Assembly: GCA_036426205.1 (NCBI GenBank) | Contig: WSYH01001206.1 | Span: forward strand, 62,001-126,000 | Length of the DNA: 64,000 nt | From: Ascaphus truei | Lineage: Eukaryota > Chordata > Amphibia > Anura > Ascaphidae | Direction: 5' to 3' | Shown: positions 48,826 through 59,300 of the stretch, in pieces | Layout of the letters: every line of letters starts with the position of its first letter | How positions within the stretch are numbered: the stretch's first letter is position 1 | Program-made: the position numbers and the translations under genes | Notes under the pieces: generated by a model | The model's input: the letters and a program-made list of their open reading frames with translations, nothing else | Told to the model about the DNA's origin: nothing | The model's database searches: none

Positions 48826-49390
48826 GGGGTATTGTGGTTATGCCTTACACCTACTATCGGGGGGAAATACTCAGACAACTGGGGACAGCTTCCCAATATA
48901 AATGTTTGGGGTCAGATCCCACGGCATCTTATAAAAAAGAGATTGATTCGGTCATAGATCTGGGCATTACTATCAATTGGATCTCTGAAACGATTGGGAA
49001 TTTTCTAAAACAACCATTCCCCATGATCCCTGTTATCTATATCTTACCTAAGATACACAAATCCATAACTGCACCCCCAGGTAGACCGATTAAATCGGCA
49101 CGTGGCTCATTGACACATTCTATTTCAAAGTACGTTGACTATTTTCTACAGCCCATGGTCACCAGGATGCAATCTTTTGTGAAAGATACCACTGATTTTA
49201 TTAATCAGCTCAGTACCTTATCAGGTATTACAAGCAATACCATACTGGTGACCATGGACGTAGCTAGTCTATACACAAATATCACACATGAAGAAGGCAT
49301 TGAGGCTAGCAGATGTCATTTTGAGCAATTCACCAATCATCAGATTTTTAAGCAGTTACGTGCTATGGAGTTGGCGCTTTTGTTTGTCGT
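48826..49390 (+). pseudogene. PLE-B reverse transcriptase fragment
   Basis: The plus frame carries the region before the RT and the RT opening: YILPKIHKS, APPGRPIKSA, then VTMDVASLYTNITHEEGI, which is RT motif A with the first catalytic aspartate. It stops in a TA-rich stretch at 49390, before the YADD-type motif. It joins an oppositely oriented PLE-B tail at both sides (near 48825 and 49391), so it is an inverted fragment. Confidence 0.8.
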
Positions 49391-50181
49391 ATATATATAT
49401 ATCATACGATTACGGTTGCAACACGACATCAAGGGACAGCACGCAGGTAAGTAAATCATGAATTTTCTATATTTGATAGAAGACAAAAAAAACGACGTTT
49501 CGGTCCCCCAGTGGGACCTACTCAAGGTGGTGCAATTGAATGCAGTGCACAATACATATATATAGTCTGCCAGACCCAGCGATATCTTGGATAACCGGAG
49601 AGAGTGCGCATGGGCTAAACTCATCTGGAGCTGATACCTGGATAGATTAACTATTTCAGGGACGTGCAAAATACACATTGTAACTGCAAGTTAAGCGAAA
49701 CATGTGAAACACCTGATGTGCTCACCGTAAATGTGCAAAAAAATGTGAGGGAATAAAACATATATACACACGTGTGGATGACGTGGCTGACTGGAATACG
49801 CCTAATGCATAGTGTAAGAAATGATAATGCAATGATGACTCTATGTATCCTGTCAGGAAGCGACACCTTAAAAACCAACAAAAATACATAATGCAGACAA
49901 TGTCAAATAGCGAAACTAGTAATAAATTAGAATAAATGCTGTGTCACACTCTCAGCAAACATTGCCACAGGTGGCTCTTGACTAAAAGGGACCTGAGGTA
50001 TCTGACACACTGTAATGCACCAAATACATATGGTTTATGCAACAGCATACATAGAAAGTGAAACAGTGCATCAAAGCATAATAATTTGCACAAACAAAAA
50101 AGTCAGTATATAAATGCTGAAAGCACTCAGCCATAGAACACATAATGCGTAGTGTAAGAAATGATAATGCATTGATGACTA

Positions 50182-50580
50182 CTGCACCGACACACTTTAT
50201 TCGAGCAAATACCCAGTATGTACCTGGCAGATACCTGGAATGCGCCGCTCCTCACCTCTGACAAGCCCCGTTGCGTTTGCCTTCCCAGCCTGGGTTCATG
50301 CCTGGCTGACGGGCGGCTGATCTGTTAAATGATAATGATTAGGATTTAATAGGCTGCAATGCTTCGCGTGTCTACCAGATGGCATAAATTCATGAATTGT
50401 AATGCAGTATATATATATATATACTGTGCAGTATTGCAGCCAGCGGGAATAAAATGCTTCAATCCCTGCCTGGAAAATACCTCAATGCACTCGGGCAGAA
50501 AACAGTCACAAACCTCAATACACCCGGGTATACCCGAATTCGTGGGACTAGCCGAGCTCGAATAAAGTGTGTCGCCAGTG
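50182..50580. mobile_element. TA-target MITE, 399 bp, inside PLE-B
   Basis: Ends CTGCACCGACACACTTTATT and (minus strand) CACTGGCGACACACTTTATT. Flanked by TA (50180-50181 and 50581-50582). Other PLE-B copies in the window keep the uninterrupted site GATGACTATGTATCC (48346-48360, and on the minus strand near 55943), which proves insertion with a TA duplication. Nearly identical to 61989-62389. An AT-rich TATATA hairpin lies in the middle. Confidence 0.9.
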
Positions 50581-50917
50581 TATGTATCCTTTCAGGAAGC
50601 GACACCTTAAATACCAACATAAACACATAATGCAGACACTGTCTGTCACATGGAGAAACTAGTGATAAATTGAAGGCAGAATGAATGCAGTGTGTCTCGC
50701 TCTCAGCAAACATTGCCACAGGTGGATCTTGACTGCAAGGGACCTAAGGTGCCTGACATGATGGAGGAAATGCGGCGAACTGGCTGACACCCCAAGGCAG
50801 TATGCGCTGGTTTTGCTGTTAAAGAGGAATCCTAGTATCAGCAGGCAGCTCAATGGGCCAGGTGCGGAGATTACAGGAAACAGCTTAATCTGAAGTCCTC
50901 ATTTAGACCCCGTGGGC

Positions 50918-51770
50918 TCAATGTGCCCAAACTGTAGATGAGTCTGGCTTCAAGCTGTAGTAGTGTCCTGTTGCGATTCCCTCCTCTCCCGAAGTCCGTG
51001 CCTGGGCAATTGGCATACAACGCAAGGTGGCGAGCCCATGCCTCTTCTCTTTGTAATGTCTTGCTACTGGTTGATGTGACAAATCCTCCTTGTTTTCAGT
51101 ATCAGCCAGTGCCTTCCGTATGGCAGAACGATGTAGGGCTAATCTCTCTTTAAGCATCCTCATTGTCTTTCCCACGTAATAAAGGCCACATGGGCATTGT
51201 AGAAATTTATACAACGTATTTGGATTCACAATTCATTGTATCCTTGACCTTCTGGCGGATGCCAGTGTGAGGGTGTGGATATGAATTCCCCAATATCAAG
51301 TACTGGCAGTTGATGCAACCACGACATTTATACACGCCTGCTGGTCTGGATAGCCACATTGGTTTTGCAGCATACTTGGCGGTAGGATCTGCTTTTGTAA
51401 GGTAGTCGCCCAGGTTTCGGCCCCTTTGATAGCAGAATCTGGGTGGTTTGATAAAGTTGTTGCCAATCACTTTGTCATTGGTCAAGATGTGGCTATGCTT
51501 ACGTATGCACCTCTTGATGAAGCCAGATGCCGTACTGAAGATGCTTCTAATGTTGAACCGGTTATCGTCCGTCTTTTGGTCTTTGGGTGTCAGCAACCTG
51601 CTCCTGTCCACACTTTTGGCCTGCTCCAAGGCAAGAGAGACATCATTATATGCATATCCCCACATCAGGAACTTTTCTTTCATCTCTATTAGCGCCTCGT
51701 CCAGCTGTGATTGGTCACTTGTAATCCGTATTGCACGCAGAAATTGCGAATATGGCAAGCCTCTCTTCAA
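50918..51770 (-). pseudogene. PLE-B linker and GIY-YIG endonuclease, frameshifted
   Basis: Frame 51770-51207 carries the RT-end/linker and the Cys cluster (YKCRGCINCQY). A frameshift near 51215 then leads to frame 51229-50918 with CPCGLYYVGKT and arginines, and a second shift occurs near 51000 before the end (SDSSTVWAH). Same protein as the plus-strand copy at 54657-55664. Non-functional. Confidence 0.8.
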
Positions 51771-52352
51771 TGCTGCTGGATGATGGCTGGTTGCTGATAA
51801 GAGGGTATTTTTATCTGTTGGTTTTTTTTATAAAGTTTAGGTGGCTAGCGATCCATGGTTTACCGATCAATTGTGTCGAGGAAAGACACCTCTTCTTTGC
51901 TGAAATTACAGTGAAGCGGATGGTAGAGGGTGATTGTTGTTAAGGTGGTCTACAACAATAATAGATCGCTTTCTTGCCATCCCAGATAAAGACAGGTCTC
52001 TCTATATAATGCAAATATTTGGTAATATTATTTTTGAATGTGTTATTTTCATGATAGCTTCTGCTCATATGTATCCATGAATAAATTAGCATACGAGGGG
52101 CCATGTTGACCCCATCGCAGTGCCCATCAACTTAAGTAGAATTTATTCTCGAGATTTAAAATAGTTTTTATGTGCATTAATGTACAAAAAAATCAGGAGG
52201 AGGGCCTGATGATTGGTGAATTGCTCAAAAATTAATATCTGCTAGCCTCAATGCCTTCTTCATTGTGATATTTGTGTATAGACTAGCTACGTCCATGGTC
52301 ACCAGTATGGTATTGCTTGTATACCTGATAAGGTACTGAGGCTATTAATAAA

Positions 52353-52556
52353 TCAGTGGTATCTTTCACAAAAGATTGCATCCTGGTGACCATGGGCTTG
52401 TAGAAAATAGTCAACGTACTTTGAAATAGAATGTATCAATGAGCCACGTGACGATATAATCGGTCTACCTGGGGGTGCAGTTATGGATTTGTGTATCTTA
52501 GGTAAGATGTTAGATACAGGATGGATGGGAATGGTTGTTTTAGAAAAATTCCCCAA
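52353..52556 (-). pseudogene. PLE-B reverse transcriptase opening, minus strand
   Basis: Contains NILPKIHKSITAPPGRPI and the following helix YVDYFLQ, the PLE RT signature. It ends by frameshift. Motif A follows further down the minus strand near 52280 in another frame. Confidence 0.75.
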
Positions 52557-54130
52557 TCTTCAGAAGATCCAATTGTTAGTAATGCCCGATCTATGACCGA
52601 ATCAATCTCTTTTTTTATAAGATGCCGTGGGATCTGACCCCAAACATTTATTTGGAAGCTGTCCCCAGTTGTCTGAGTATTTCCCCCCTATAGTGGTGTA
52701 AGGCATAACCACAATTCCCCCACCCTTATCAGCTGACCTAATGATAATATCCTTTATTGCCTGTAGGGACTTTCGAGCATATTCCTTTAGTCATATTGGA
52801 GAAACTGGTGGGGTAGTTCTTTATTTTTGGCCTGGTCTCATTTTCCACTAGACTCATAAAGTGAGGATATTGTAGTTATGTGTTTGGGGGTCAATGTACT
52901 CTGTGGTCGAGATGAGCTTGGTATGTCAGTGTTGGCCATTGAGCTAATCATCTGCCCCTGGTATCCTGCTGAAATATTCTCTGAGCTTAAGTGACGGTTT
53001 AGTTATATAGGTCAACCTCCATTGGAAAGGGTCCTGTCTTGGTAGGAACAAATGATCACTTTATTCAAAAGACTTATTTCCGGGTTGAGGGTATAGTTAG
53101 ACATGTTAAATATTTGTTTTCTGCTGGTTGCCCTGTTCCCTCCTCTTTGTTTTGTGCTGTCGCATTGATATCTGCGCTTCCGCCCCCCTCTCTTTCTCTC
53201 TCCCTCTGCTTTGGGTAAACGTTTGGGAAGGGGAGGCTTGCCCTGCCCTAAAAAAGGTTCAGCTAGTGTGTTCTAGGTTATCAGAGTAATCAGTATCACT
53301 TGTGTTACAGGTGCTGTCAGTTGCGCCTGCTTTCTTAGATTTGTTGAAAAAGCTCTATTGCGTGGTGTAATCTGCGTATTTTCACGATCCTCAGTAACCA
53401 TCTATAAACACGTCTTTTCCTTGTAATCTGCCTTACAACCGTTAATTTTTCTTTTTTATATTAATAATTTTCTCACGATATGTGTCTATGTTTACCTGAA
53501 TCTTATCAACCCATCTGTGGATGTACTCGTGCTAAGAATATCCCGTATTTGTAGAAATTGTGTCTATTTCTGTTCTTATTTTAATAAGTTCCTACTGGAT
53601 TGCTCTATTACCAAAATTTAAATCAAAGGAGCATTTGTTCAATATGCCTATCCATTTTTTAAGAAACCCAGGATCCCCTCTCTACACTTGTGGGTTGATT
53701 TTTTTATGACGGAACCTCTTGGTAGTAATTTTTCTCTATGGTAATGTGATAAGGTCACACCGTGTAGATAAGCTCTACCTCTTTTTTCTTAATTTAATGG
53801 TATCATTATATATATCTCTAACCGCTTTATCAGGTCCAAAAACCGCATCAATATCTCAGTGTATCTGATTTGGGTAATTTCAGCGTTACTGTAATTTACT
53901 GTCTCTGATAGATTAAAAAAAATTCCAGCACGTCATCAAATTCATCATCTTCCACCTTTGCTAAAGCCACAAATCAATTAAAGTCGTCAATTCTTCTGCT
54001 CAGGTGTCAGCTGAGACAGGAGTTCAATAGTGTTTCCTGGGTGCCTATGCTCATACCATAGAAATGTGAATCCAATGCACAGCCGGCACACACCATATGC
54101 AAGTAAATAGTTTTGTGCTTATTCCCATAA

Positions 54131-54251
54131 AGCAATAACAGACCATACAATACCGGTTGCAACACGACATCAAGGACAGCACGCAGGTAAGTAAATCAAA
54201 AATTTCTTATTTATAGAAGACACAAAAACCGACGTTTTGGTCCCCCAGTGA
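54131..54251 (-). mobile_element. PLE-B terminal segment fused to an RT fragment
   Basis: A short copy of the terminal repeat (ACCGGTTGCAACACGACATC, GTAAGTAAATC, the ACGTTTTGG hairpin remnant) is joined at about 54252 to a plus-strand RT segment. Confidence 0.6.
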
Positions 54252-54656
54252 CGTACTAGTCTAACACAAATATCACACATAAGAACCATTGAGGCTAGCA
54301 GATGTCATTTTGAGAGCAATTCACCAACTCATCAGGGCCCTCCTCCTGATTTCTTGTTACATTAATGCACTTATTCTCAATAACTATTTAAATTCGAGAA
54401 TAAATTCTACTTACAGTTGATGGGCACTGCGATGGGGTCAACATGGCCCATCGTATGCTAATTTATTCATGATACTATGAGCAGAAGCATATCATTAGAA
54501 TAATAACACATTCAAAAATATATTATCAAATATTGCGTTATATAGATGACCTGTTCTTTATCTGGGATGGCACAGAAAGAGATTTATTATTGTTTGTACC
54601 CACTTAACCCAATACCCTCTTACCATCCGCTTCACTGTTAATTTCAGCAAGAAGAG

Positions 54657-55664
54657 GTGTCTTTCCTCGACACAATTGTCTATAAATCCAATGGATCGCT
54701 AGCCACTAAACTTATAAAAACCAACAGTAAAAATACCCTCTTATCAGCAACCAGCCATCATCCCGGCGCATTGAAGAGAGGCTTCCATATTCGCAATTTC
54801 TGCGTGCAATACGGATCACAGTACCAATCACAGCTGGACGAGGCGCTAAAGAGATGAAAGAAAAGTTCCTGATGCGGGATTGCATATAATGATGTCTCTC
54901 TTGCCTTGGAGCAGGCCAAAAGTGTGGACAGAAGCAGGTTGCTGACACCCAAAGACCAAAAGATTGACGATAACCGGTTCAACATTAGAAGCACCTTCAG
55001 TACGGCATCTGGCTTCATCAAGAGGTGCATACGTAAGCATAGCCACATCTTGACCAATGACAAAGTGATTGGCAACAACTTTATCAAACCACCCAGATTC
55101 TGCTATCAAAGGGGCCGAAACCTGGGCGACTACCTTACAAAAGCAGATCCTACCGCCAAGTATGCTGCAAAACCAACGTGGCTATCCAGACCAGCAGGCG
55201 TGTATAAATATCGCGGTTGCATCAACTGCCAGTACTTGATATTGGGGAATTCCTATCCACACCCTCACACTGGCATCCGCCAGAAGATCAAGGATACAAT
55301 GAATTGTGAATCCAAATACGTTGTATATTTTATACAATGCCCATGTGGCCTTTATTACGTGGGAAAGACAATTAGGATGCTTAAAGAGAGATTAGCCCTA
55401 CATCGTTCTGCCATACGGAAGGCACTGGCTAATACTGAAAACAAGGAGGATTTGTCACATCAACCAGTAGCAAGACATTACAAAGAGAAGAGGCATGGGC
55501 TCGCCACCTTGCGTTGTATGCCAATTGCCCAGGCACGGATGTCAGGGAGAGGAGGGAATCGCAACAGGACACTACTACAGCTTGAAGCCAGACTCATCTA
55601 CAGTTTGGGCACATTGAGCCCACGGGGTCTAAATGAGGACTTCAGATTAAGCTGTTTCCTGTAA
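54657..55664 (+). pseudogene. PLE-B RT end plus GIY-YIG endonuclease
   Basis: Frame 54657-54857 carries FLDTIVYKSNGSLATKL, the thumb end of a Penelope RT. A frameshift near 54850 leads to the frame 54906-55664 with 252 residues: a linker, the Cys pair C105/C108 (GCINCQY), and GIY-YIG at 138-155 (YVVYFIQCPCGLYYVGKT). Then come arginines (R157, R162, R167), QLEARLIYSLG with E227, and an Asn (N243). The endonuclease domain is uninterrupted and matches family geometry. No start codon of its own is convincing; it is the 3' end of a longer ORF whose RT core is missing on this strand. Confidence 0.85.
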
Positions 55665-56809
55665 TCTCCGCACCTGGCCCATTGAGCTGCCTGCTGATAC
55701 TAGGATTCATCTTTAACAGCAAAACCAGCGCATACTGCCTTGGGGTGTCAGCCAGTTAGCCGCATTTCCTCCATCATGTCAGGCACCTTAGGTCCCTTGC
55801 AGTCAAGATCCACCTGTGGCAATGTTTGCTGAGAGCGAGACACACAGCATTTATTCTGCCTTCAATTTATCACTAGTTTCTCCATGTCACAGTGTCTGCA
55901 TTATGTGTTTATGTTAGTATTTAAGGTGTCGCTTCCTGAAAGGATACATAGTCATCAATGCATTATCATTTCTTACACTACGCATTATGCGTTCTATGGC
56001 TGAGTGCTTTCAGCATTTATATACTGTCTTTTTTGTTTGTGCAAATTATTATGCTTTGATGCAATGTTTCACTTTCTATGTATGCTGGTGCATTACAGTG
56101 TGTCAGATACCTCAGGTCCCTTTTAGTCAAGAGCCACCTGTAGCAATGTTTGCTGAGAGTGTGACACAGCATTTATTACCAGTTTCTCTATTTGACATTG
56201 TCTGCATTACGTATTTTTGTTGGTTTTTAAGGTGTCGCTTCCTGACAGGATGCATAGAGTCATCACTGCATTATCATTTCTTACACTATGCATTAGGCGT
56301 TATATGGCTGAGTGCTTTCAGCATTTATATATTGACCTAAATTCCAGTCAGCCACGTCATCCACACGTGTGTATATATGTTTTATTCCCTCACATTCTTT
56401 TGCACATTTACGGTGAGCACATCAAGTGTTTCACATGTTTCGCTTAACTTGCAGTTACAATGTGTATTTTGCACGTCCCTGAAATAGTTAATCTATCAAG
56501 GTATCAGCTCCAGATCAGTTTAGCCCATGCGCACTCTCTCCGGTTATCCAAGATATCGCTGGGTCTGGCAGACTTATGTAGTCTCTCAGCAGTAATATTA
56601 TGCAATTCCTGAGCCTTTCGCATGCCTAAACACATATCAGGTAAACAAATATAGAGTTAATATATTCAAAATGGACGCTCTTTACCTGCTGATACTGTGG
56701 ATGCATGTCACATAGGCAGGTGAGGCTTATTAACTGTGATTGGTTTTGTTGAATTGCACTGGGGTTTGGGGTATATATATGTATTGTGCACTGCATTCAA
56801 TTGCACCAC

Positions 56810-56843
56810 CTTGAGAAAGGTCCCACTGGGGGACCGAAACGTC
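56810..56843 (+). ncRNA. Hammerhead-like hairpin of PLE-B, right outer copy
   Basis: CTTGAGAAA (56810-56818), stem GGTCC, loop, stem GGACC, then GAAACGTC (56836-56843). It lies about 100 bases before the element's TTACCTGCGTGCTG terminal segment. Confidence 0.5.
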
Positions 56844-56935
56844 AGTTTTTGTGTCTTCTATCAAATATAGAACATTTTTGATTTACTTACCTGCGTGCTG
56901 TCCCAATGATGTCGTGTTGCAACCGGTATCGTATG

Positions 56936-56937
<2 letters not shown>

Positions 56938-56971
<34 letters not shown>

Positions 56972-56972
56972 C
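56938..56972. repeat. TA microsatellite at PLE-B end
   Basis: TATATATA run directly after the PLE terminal sequence. A shorter one follows the inverted copy at 49388. Confidence 0.9.
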
Positions 56973-57325
56973 AACTGTAAATATTACTGTATGCTCATTT
57001 GCATGTCTTAGACAGGTCTGCAACCCTGTCTTTCCCCATTATCGCCCAGCATACAGCGCTTCCACTGCAGCAAGGTATTCTGGGAAATGATATGCAAATA
57101 AGCACTCAGTGCCACCTTTTGCCACCATATATATTAATTATTTCTTTTTGTAGGACAACTAGATATAAATCTATATAGATAGATAGATATTTAGATATAG
57201 AGAGAGAGACATATATACAGATATATATGTAGGTATGCTTATATTGGGAAGAAAGTATAAGTTGCAGTGGAAATATAGATAAGAACTGTAACCTACGACA
57301 CGCCTAGTACAGTAACATTTGTCAC

Positions 57326-57631
57326 CTGCTGGAAATGGAGCAGAATAAATTCCGATATCTCTATCCCCGGGCAAACCCTCCACGACGACAGGAAGAAATT
57401 TTTCCCACATCTGCTCCTCCAATGGTGTTAAGATTAGAGATTGTGCTGGCGGCCCACCTCCAGTGGCAGAAGCATGCATCCGTTGTGCTTGTATTTTTTT
57501 CTTTAAGTTTGCCCTGATATCATCAAATCTCTTCCGACAATTTACCCGGTCCCTGACATGATTCCCACACGCAGACACAGCCAAGGTTATTTGATCCCAC
57601 ATTTCTTTTTTAGATGCTGAACTTGTCCGCC
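57326..57631 (-). CDS. Myb-like gene exon 2
   Basis: The acceptor TATTTCAAG precedes 57631; the donor CAG then GTGACA follows 57326. It encodes the second and third helices of the Myb/SANT-like domain, then a segment with LTPLEEQMWEKFLPVVVEGLPGD, which is common downstream of the domain in Harbinger Myb proteins. Confidence 0.85.
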
Positions 57632-57978
57632 CTTGAAATACATACAAAATATATAACGTTCATTATTATTATAAAAACGATCAGTTTCCTAAACTGCTAC
57701 CTGTTCCAAGAGATACCAAACATGCTGGTTTAGGTGTAATATGTGTACCACATGAGCATTTACGTGTAAACATAGAAATGTAAGGACGCTTGCATGAATA
57801 TTGTATGAACTTTGGCAACATTTTTAGACCGATTGTTATGGTCGTTCTAAAGCATGAAGGAATATGTGTGTAACAATTAACTTTTATTGATAGATATTAG
57901 ATAATAATCTTTTGATATGAAGACATCTCACATGACCTAGGATAACATATCTTTGAATGAATGCAAAGATAGACTTAC

Positions 57979-58426
57979 CTAGTAAATGGCCATACAGACA
58001 GTCATAGTGCTCCAGAATCCCTGTGACAAGAACTGTGTTTTCCTGTTAATTGAACCGAGGATTACGTGGCCGCTCCACACATTTCTTCCGAATACGTGCA
58101 GGCCTAGAGCTTGGCTGCTGCTGACTGGACTCTCCTTCTTCCAATGGAAGAGACTCCAAAAGCGGGCCAGCAGCAACCACCCCACCACCAGACACCCCAG
58201 CAGCACCAGCAACAGAGCCACAAGCAGCACTCGCACTCACACCAACACCACTCACACTCCCAGCAACACCAGTCACACTCACAGCAACACCACTCACAAT
58301 CCCAGCAACACCATTCGCACTCGCAGCAACAGCACTCCCCTGAATCCTACGTTCACTCAGAGGCGTACTCGCACGACTACCAGTACCACTCACAGCAGCA
58401 TCACTCTTCCCACGCCTTGCAGCCAT
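57979..58426 (-). CDS. Myb-like gene exon 1
   Basis: ATG at 58426 (an upstream GTG at 58441 is less likely). It encodes a Ser/Arg start, a Gly/Val/Ser/Ala low-complexity stretch built from GVAVSVTG-like units, a Glu/Gln/Ser-rich linker and a basic motif (RPARIRKKCVERP), then the first part of the Myb/SANT-like domain. The donor reads CTAG then GTAAGT. The premature TAA is at 58048-58046. Confidence 0.8.
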
Positions 58427-58774
58427 ACCGCTAGCACTCACAAAGAACAGAAAAGAAATTTAAAGCCAATCGCACTGAAAACTTACAAATTGAAAACAAG
58501 ACAAAGATGTAAACAAAACAGCACAGGACAAACCTCTCACAATGCACCACAACTGTCTCAGTCAATATAAAATATGCAAATCGCCCAGCTCTGTGTGTGT
58601 CTCTCTCTCTCTCACTCCCAACAACACAGAGAATGAATAAAAATACACGCTGCCTTTAAATGGGCCGCTCAATCAAAAACATGCTTGCTTCGGCAGATTC
58701 AGCAAGACGTTTCATTGGCGAACCTAACAACACCCCACCATGCACGCTGATACACCTGTGTGTGATCTGCAAAT

Positions 58775-58919
58775 TATCGGCAGAGTGGGAGCAAATGTTT
58801 TCGGCTTGATTCGGATGGGATTCGGCACTTATTGCATACGGAGAGGGAAAATTGCCAGAATCATGCCGATAAGGTACTTTTGGCGATTGCACTTTTTCGG
58901 CGCTTACTGCATAGAGCCC
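58775..58919. repeat. Harbinger right terminal repeat and subterminal motifs
   Basis: The end TTTTTCGGCGCTTACTGCAT (58891-58910) plus AGAGCCC is the inverted match of the left end. Several ATCGGCA/GCCGATAA motifs precede it. Confidence 0.85.
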
Positions 58920-59006
58920 TATGTACTCTCTATGAGTGACAATTCAATCAGCTGTGGTTTGAAAGTTGAAAGTTGTGTGACTAGACTAACATATCACAGA
59001 CAGAGA

Positions 59007-59300
59007 CTAGACCTTTCCAAATATACATACCACACTGAGGCACCATTTACGCTCTCATTTGATTACATTCTTTTAGGTGCCAGTCATTTATAGTTCTTTC
59101 ACTTACCCCCTCTACCAGTCTTCTACCATGACTGGGAGGTAGCTTGTTTAATACTTTTTTAATTGTGTTGTGTGTTTAGCCCTTCACTAGTTTCACCCAT
59201 ATACACTAATAAAGGTAATTTTCAATTATTTGTACCCACCATTATATGAGTGCTTGTTCATAGGGGTTCTTTTACTTGTCTAGGCAAGTGTAGTTGTTTG
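59007..59300 (+). mobile_element. Solo PLE-A 5' segment
   Basis: Starts ACTAGACCTTTCCAAATATA, like 32315-32640, and lacks any ORF. It lies only 88 bases outside the Harbinger right end. Confidence 0.75.

Larger units (their letters stand above)
49391..54130 (-). mobile_element. PLE-B, long minus-strand copy, decayed
   Basis: From its terminal segment (TTACCTGCGTGCTGTCCC read on the minus strand near 49450) through tail, GIY-YIG (51229-50918), linker (51770-51207) and RT (LPKIHK at about 52510), to a decayed 5' region near 54100. A MITE interrupts it at 50182-50580. Confidence 0.75.
47221..57112. mobile_element. Composite inverted array of PLE-B fragments
   Basis: The outer parts 47221-48825 (minus orientation) and about 55665-57112 (plus orientation) are inverted copies of one another, including a flanking TTTCCCAGAAT..TTGCTGCAGTGGAAG segment. 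Between them lie a plus-strand RT fragment, a long minus-strand PLE copy, and the start of the plus-strand copy. It looks like repeated insertion or template switching of one PLE family into itself. Confidence 0.75.
39546..58426 (-). pseudogene. Harbinger Myb/SANT-like accessory protein gene, four exons, disrupted
   Basis: The reading frame can be followed across four exons: 58426-57979, 57631-57326, 41049-40969 and 40597-40071. Every junction has GT/AG and phase 1, and the exon lengths (448, 306, 81, 527) give 454 codons without loss of frame. Exon 1 ends and exon 2 begins inside a Myb/SANT-like domain (ENTVLVTGILEHYDCLYG, then SKKEMWDQITLAV and VNCRKRFDDIRANLKK). In Harbinger elements this second protein carries the transposase to the nucleus and binds the element ends. 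Defects: a TAA at 58048-58046 inside the domain, and a second TAA at 40073-40071 after which the same frame stays open to 39546 with clear coding repeats. The introns are 347, 16276 and 371 bases; the 16-kb one holds most of the nested repeats. Confidence 0.85.
33836..58919 (+). mobile_element. PIF/Harbinger DNA transposon, about 25 kb, with nested insertions
   Basis: The left end GGGCCTCATGCAGTAAGCGC (33836 on) and the right end read on the minus strand, GGGCTCTATGCAGTAAGCGC (58919 down), are matching terminal inverted repeats. The element carries the two genes that define autonomous Harbingers: a DDE transposase on the plus strand and a Myb/SANT-like protein on the minus strand. Flanking triplets are AAT (33833-33835) and TAT (58920-58922), compatible with a degraded 3-bp target duplication. 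Intact relatives are a few kb long. The excess is mostly the 16.3-kb intron between Myb exons 2 and 3, loaded with PLEs and MITEs. Confidence 0.85.

Noticed and set aside
54712..55109. Minus-strand ORFs inside PLE-B
   Set aside because: Antisense of the GIY-YIG coding region; the mirror ORFs at 51426-51783 arise the same way.
58111..58434. His/Gln/Ser-rich plus-strand ORF and a Thr-rich ORF beside it
   Set aside because: Opposite-strand shadows of Myb-like gene exon 1, whose minus frame has domain content and proper splice sites.
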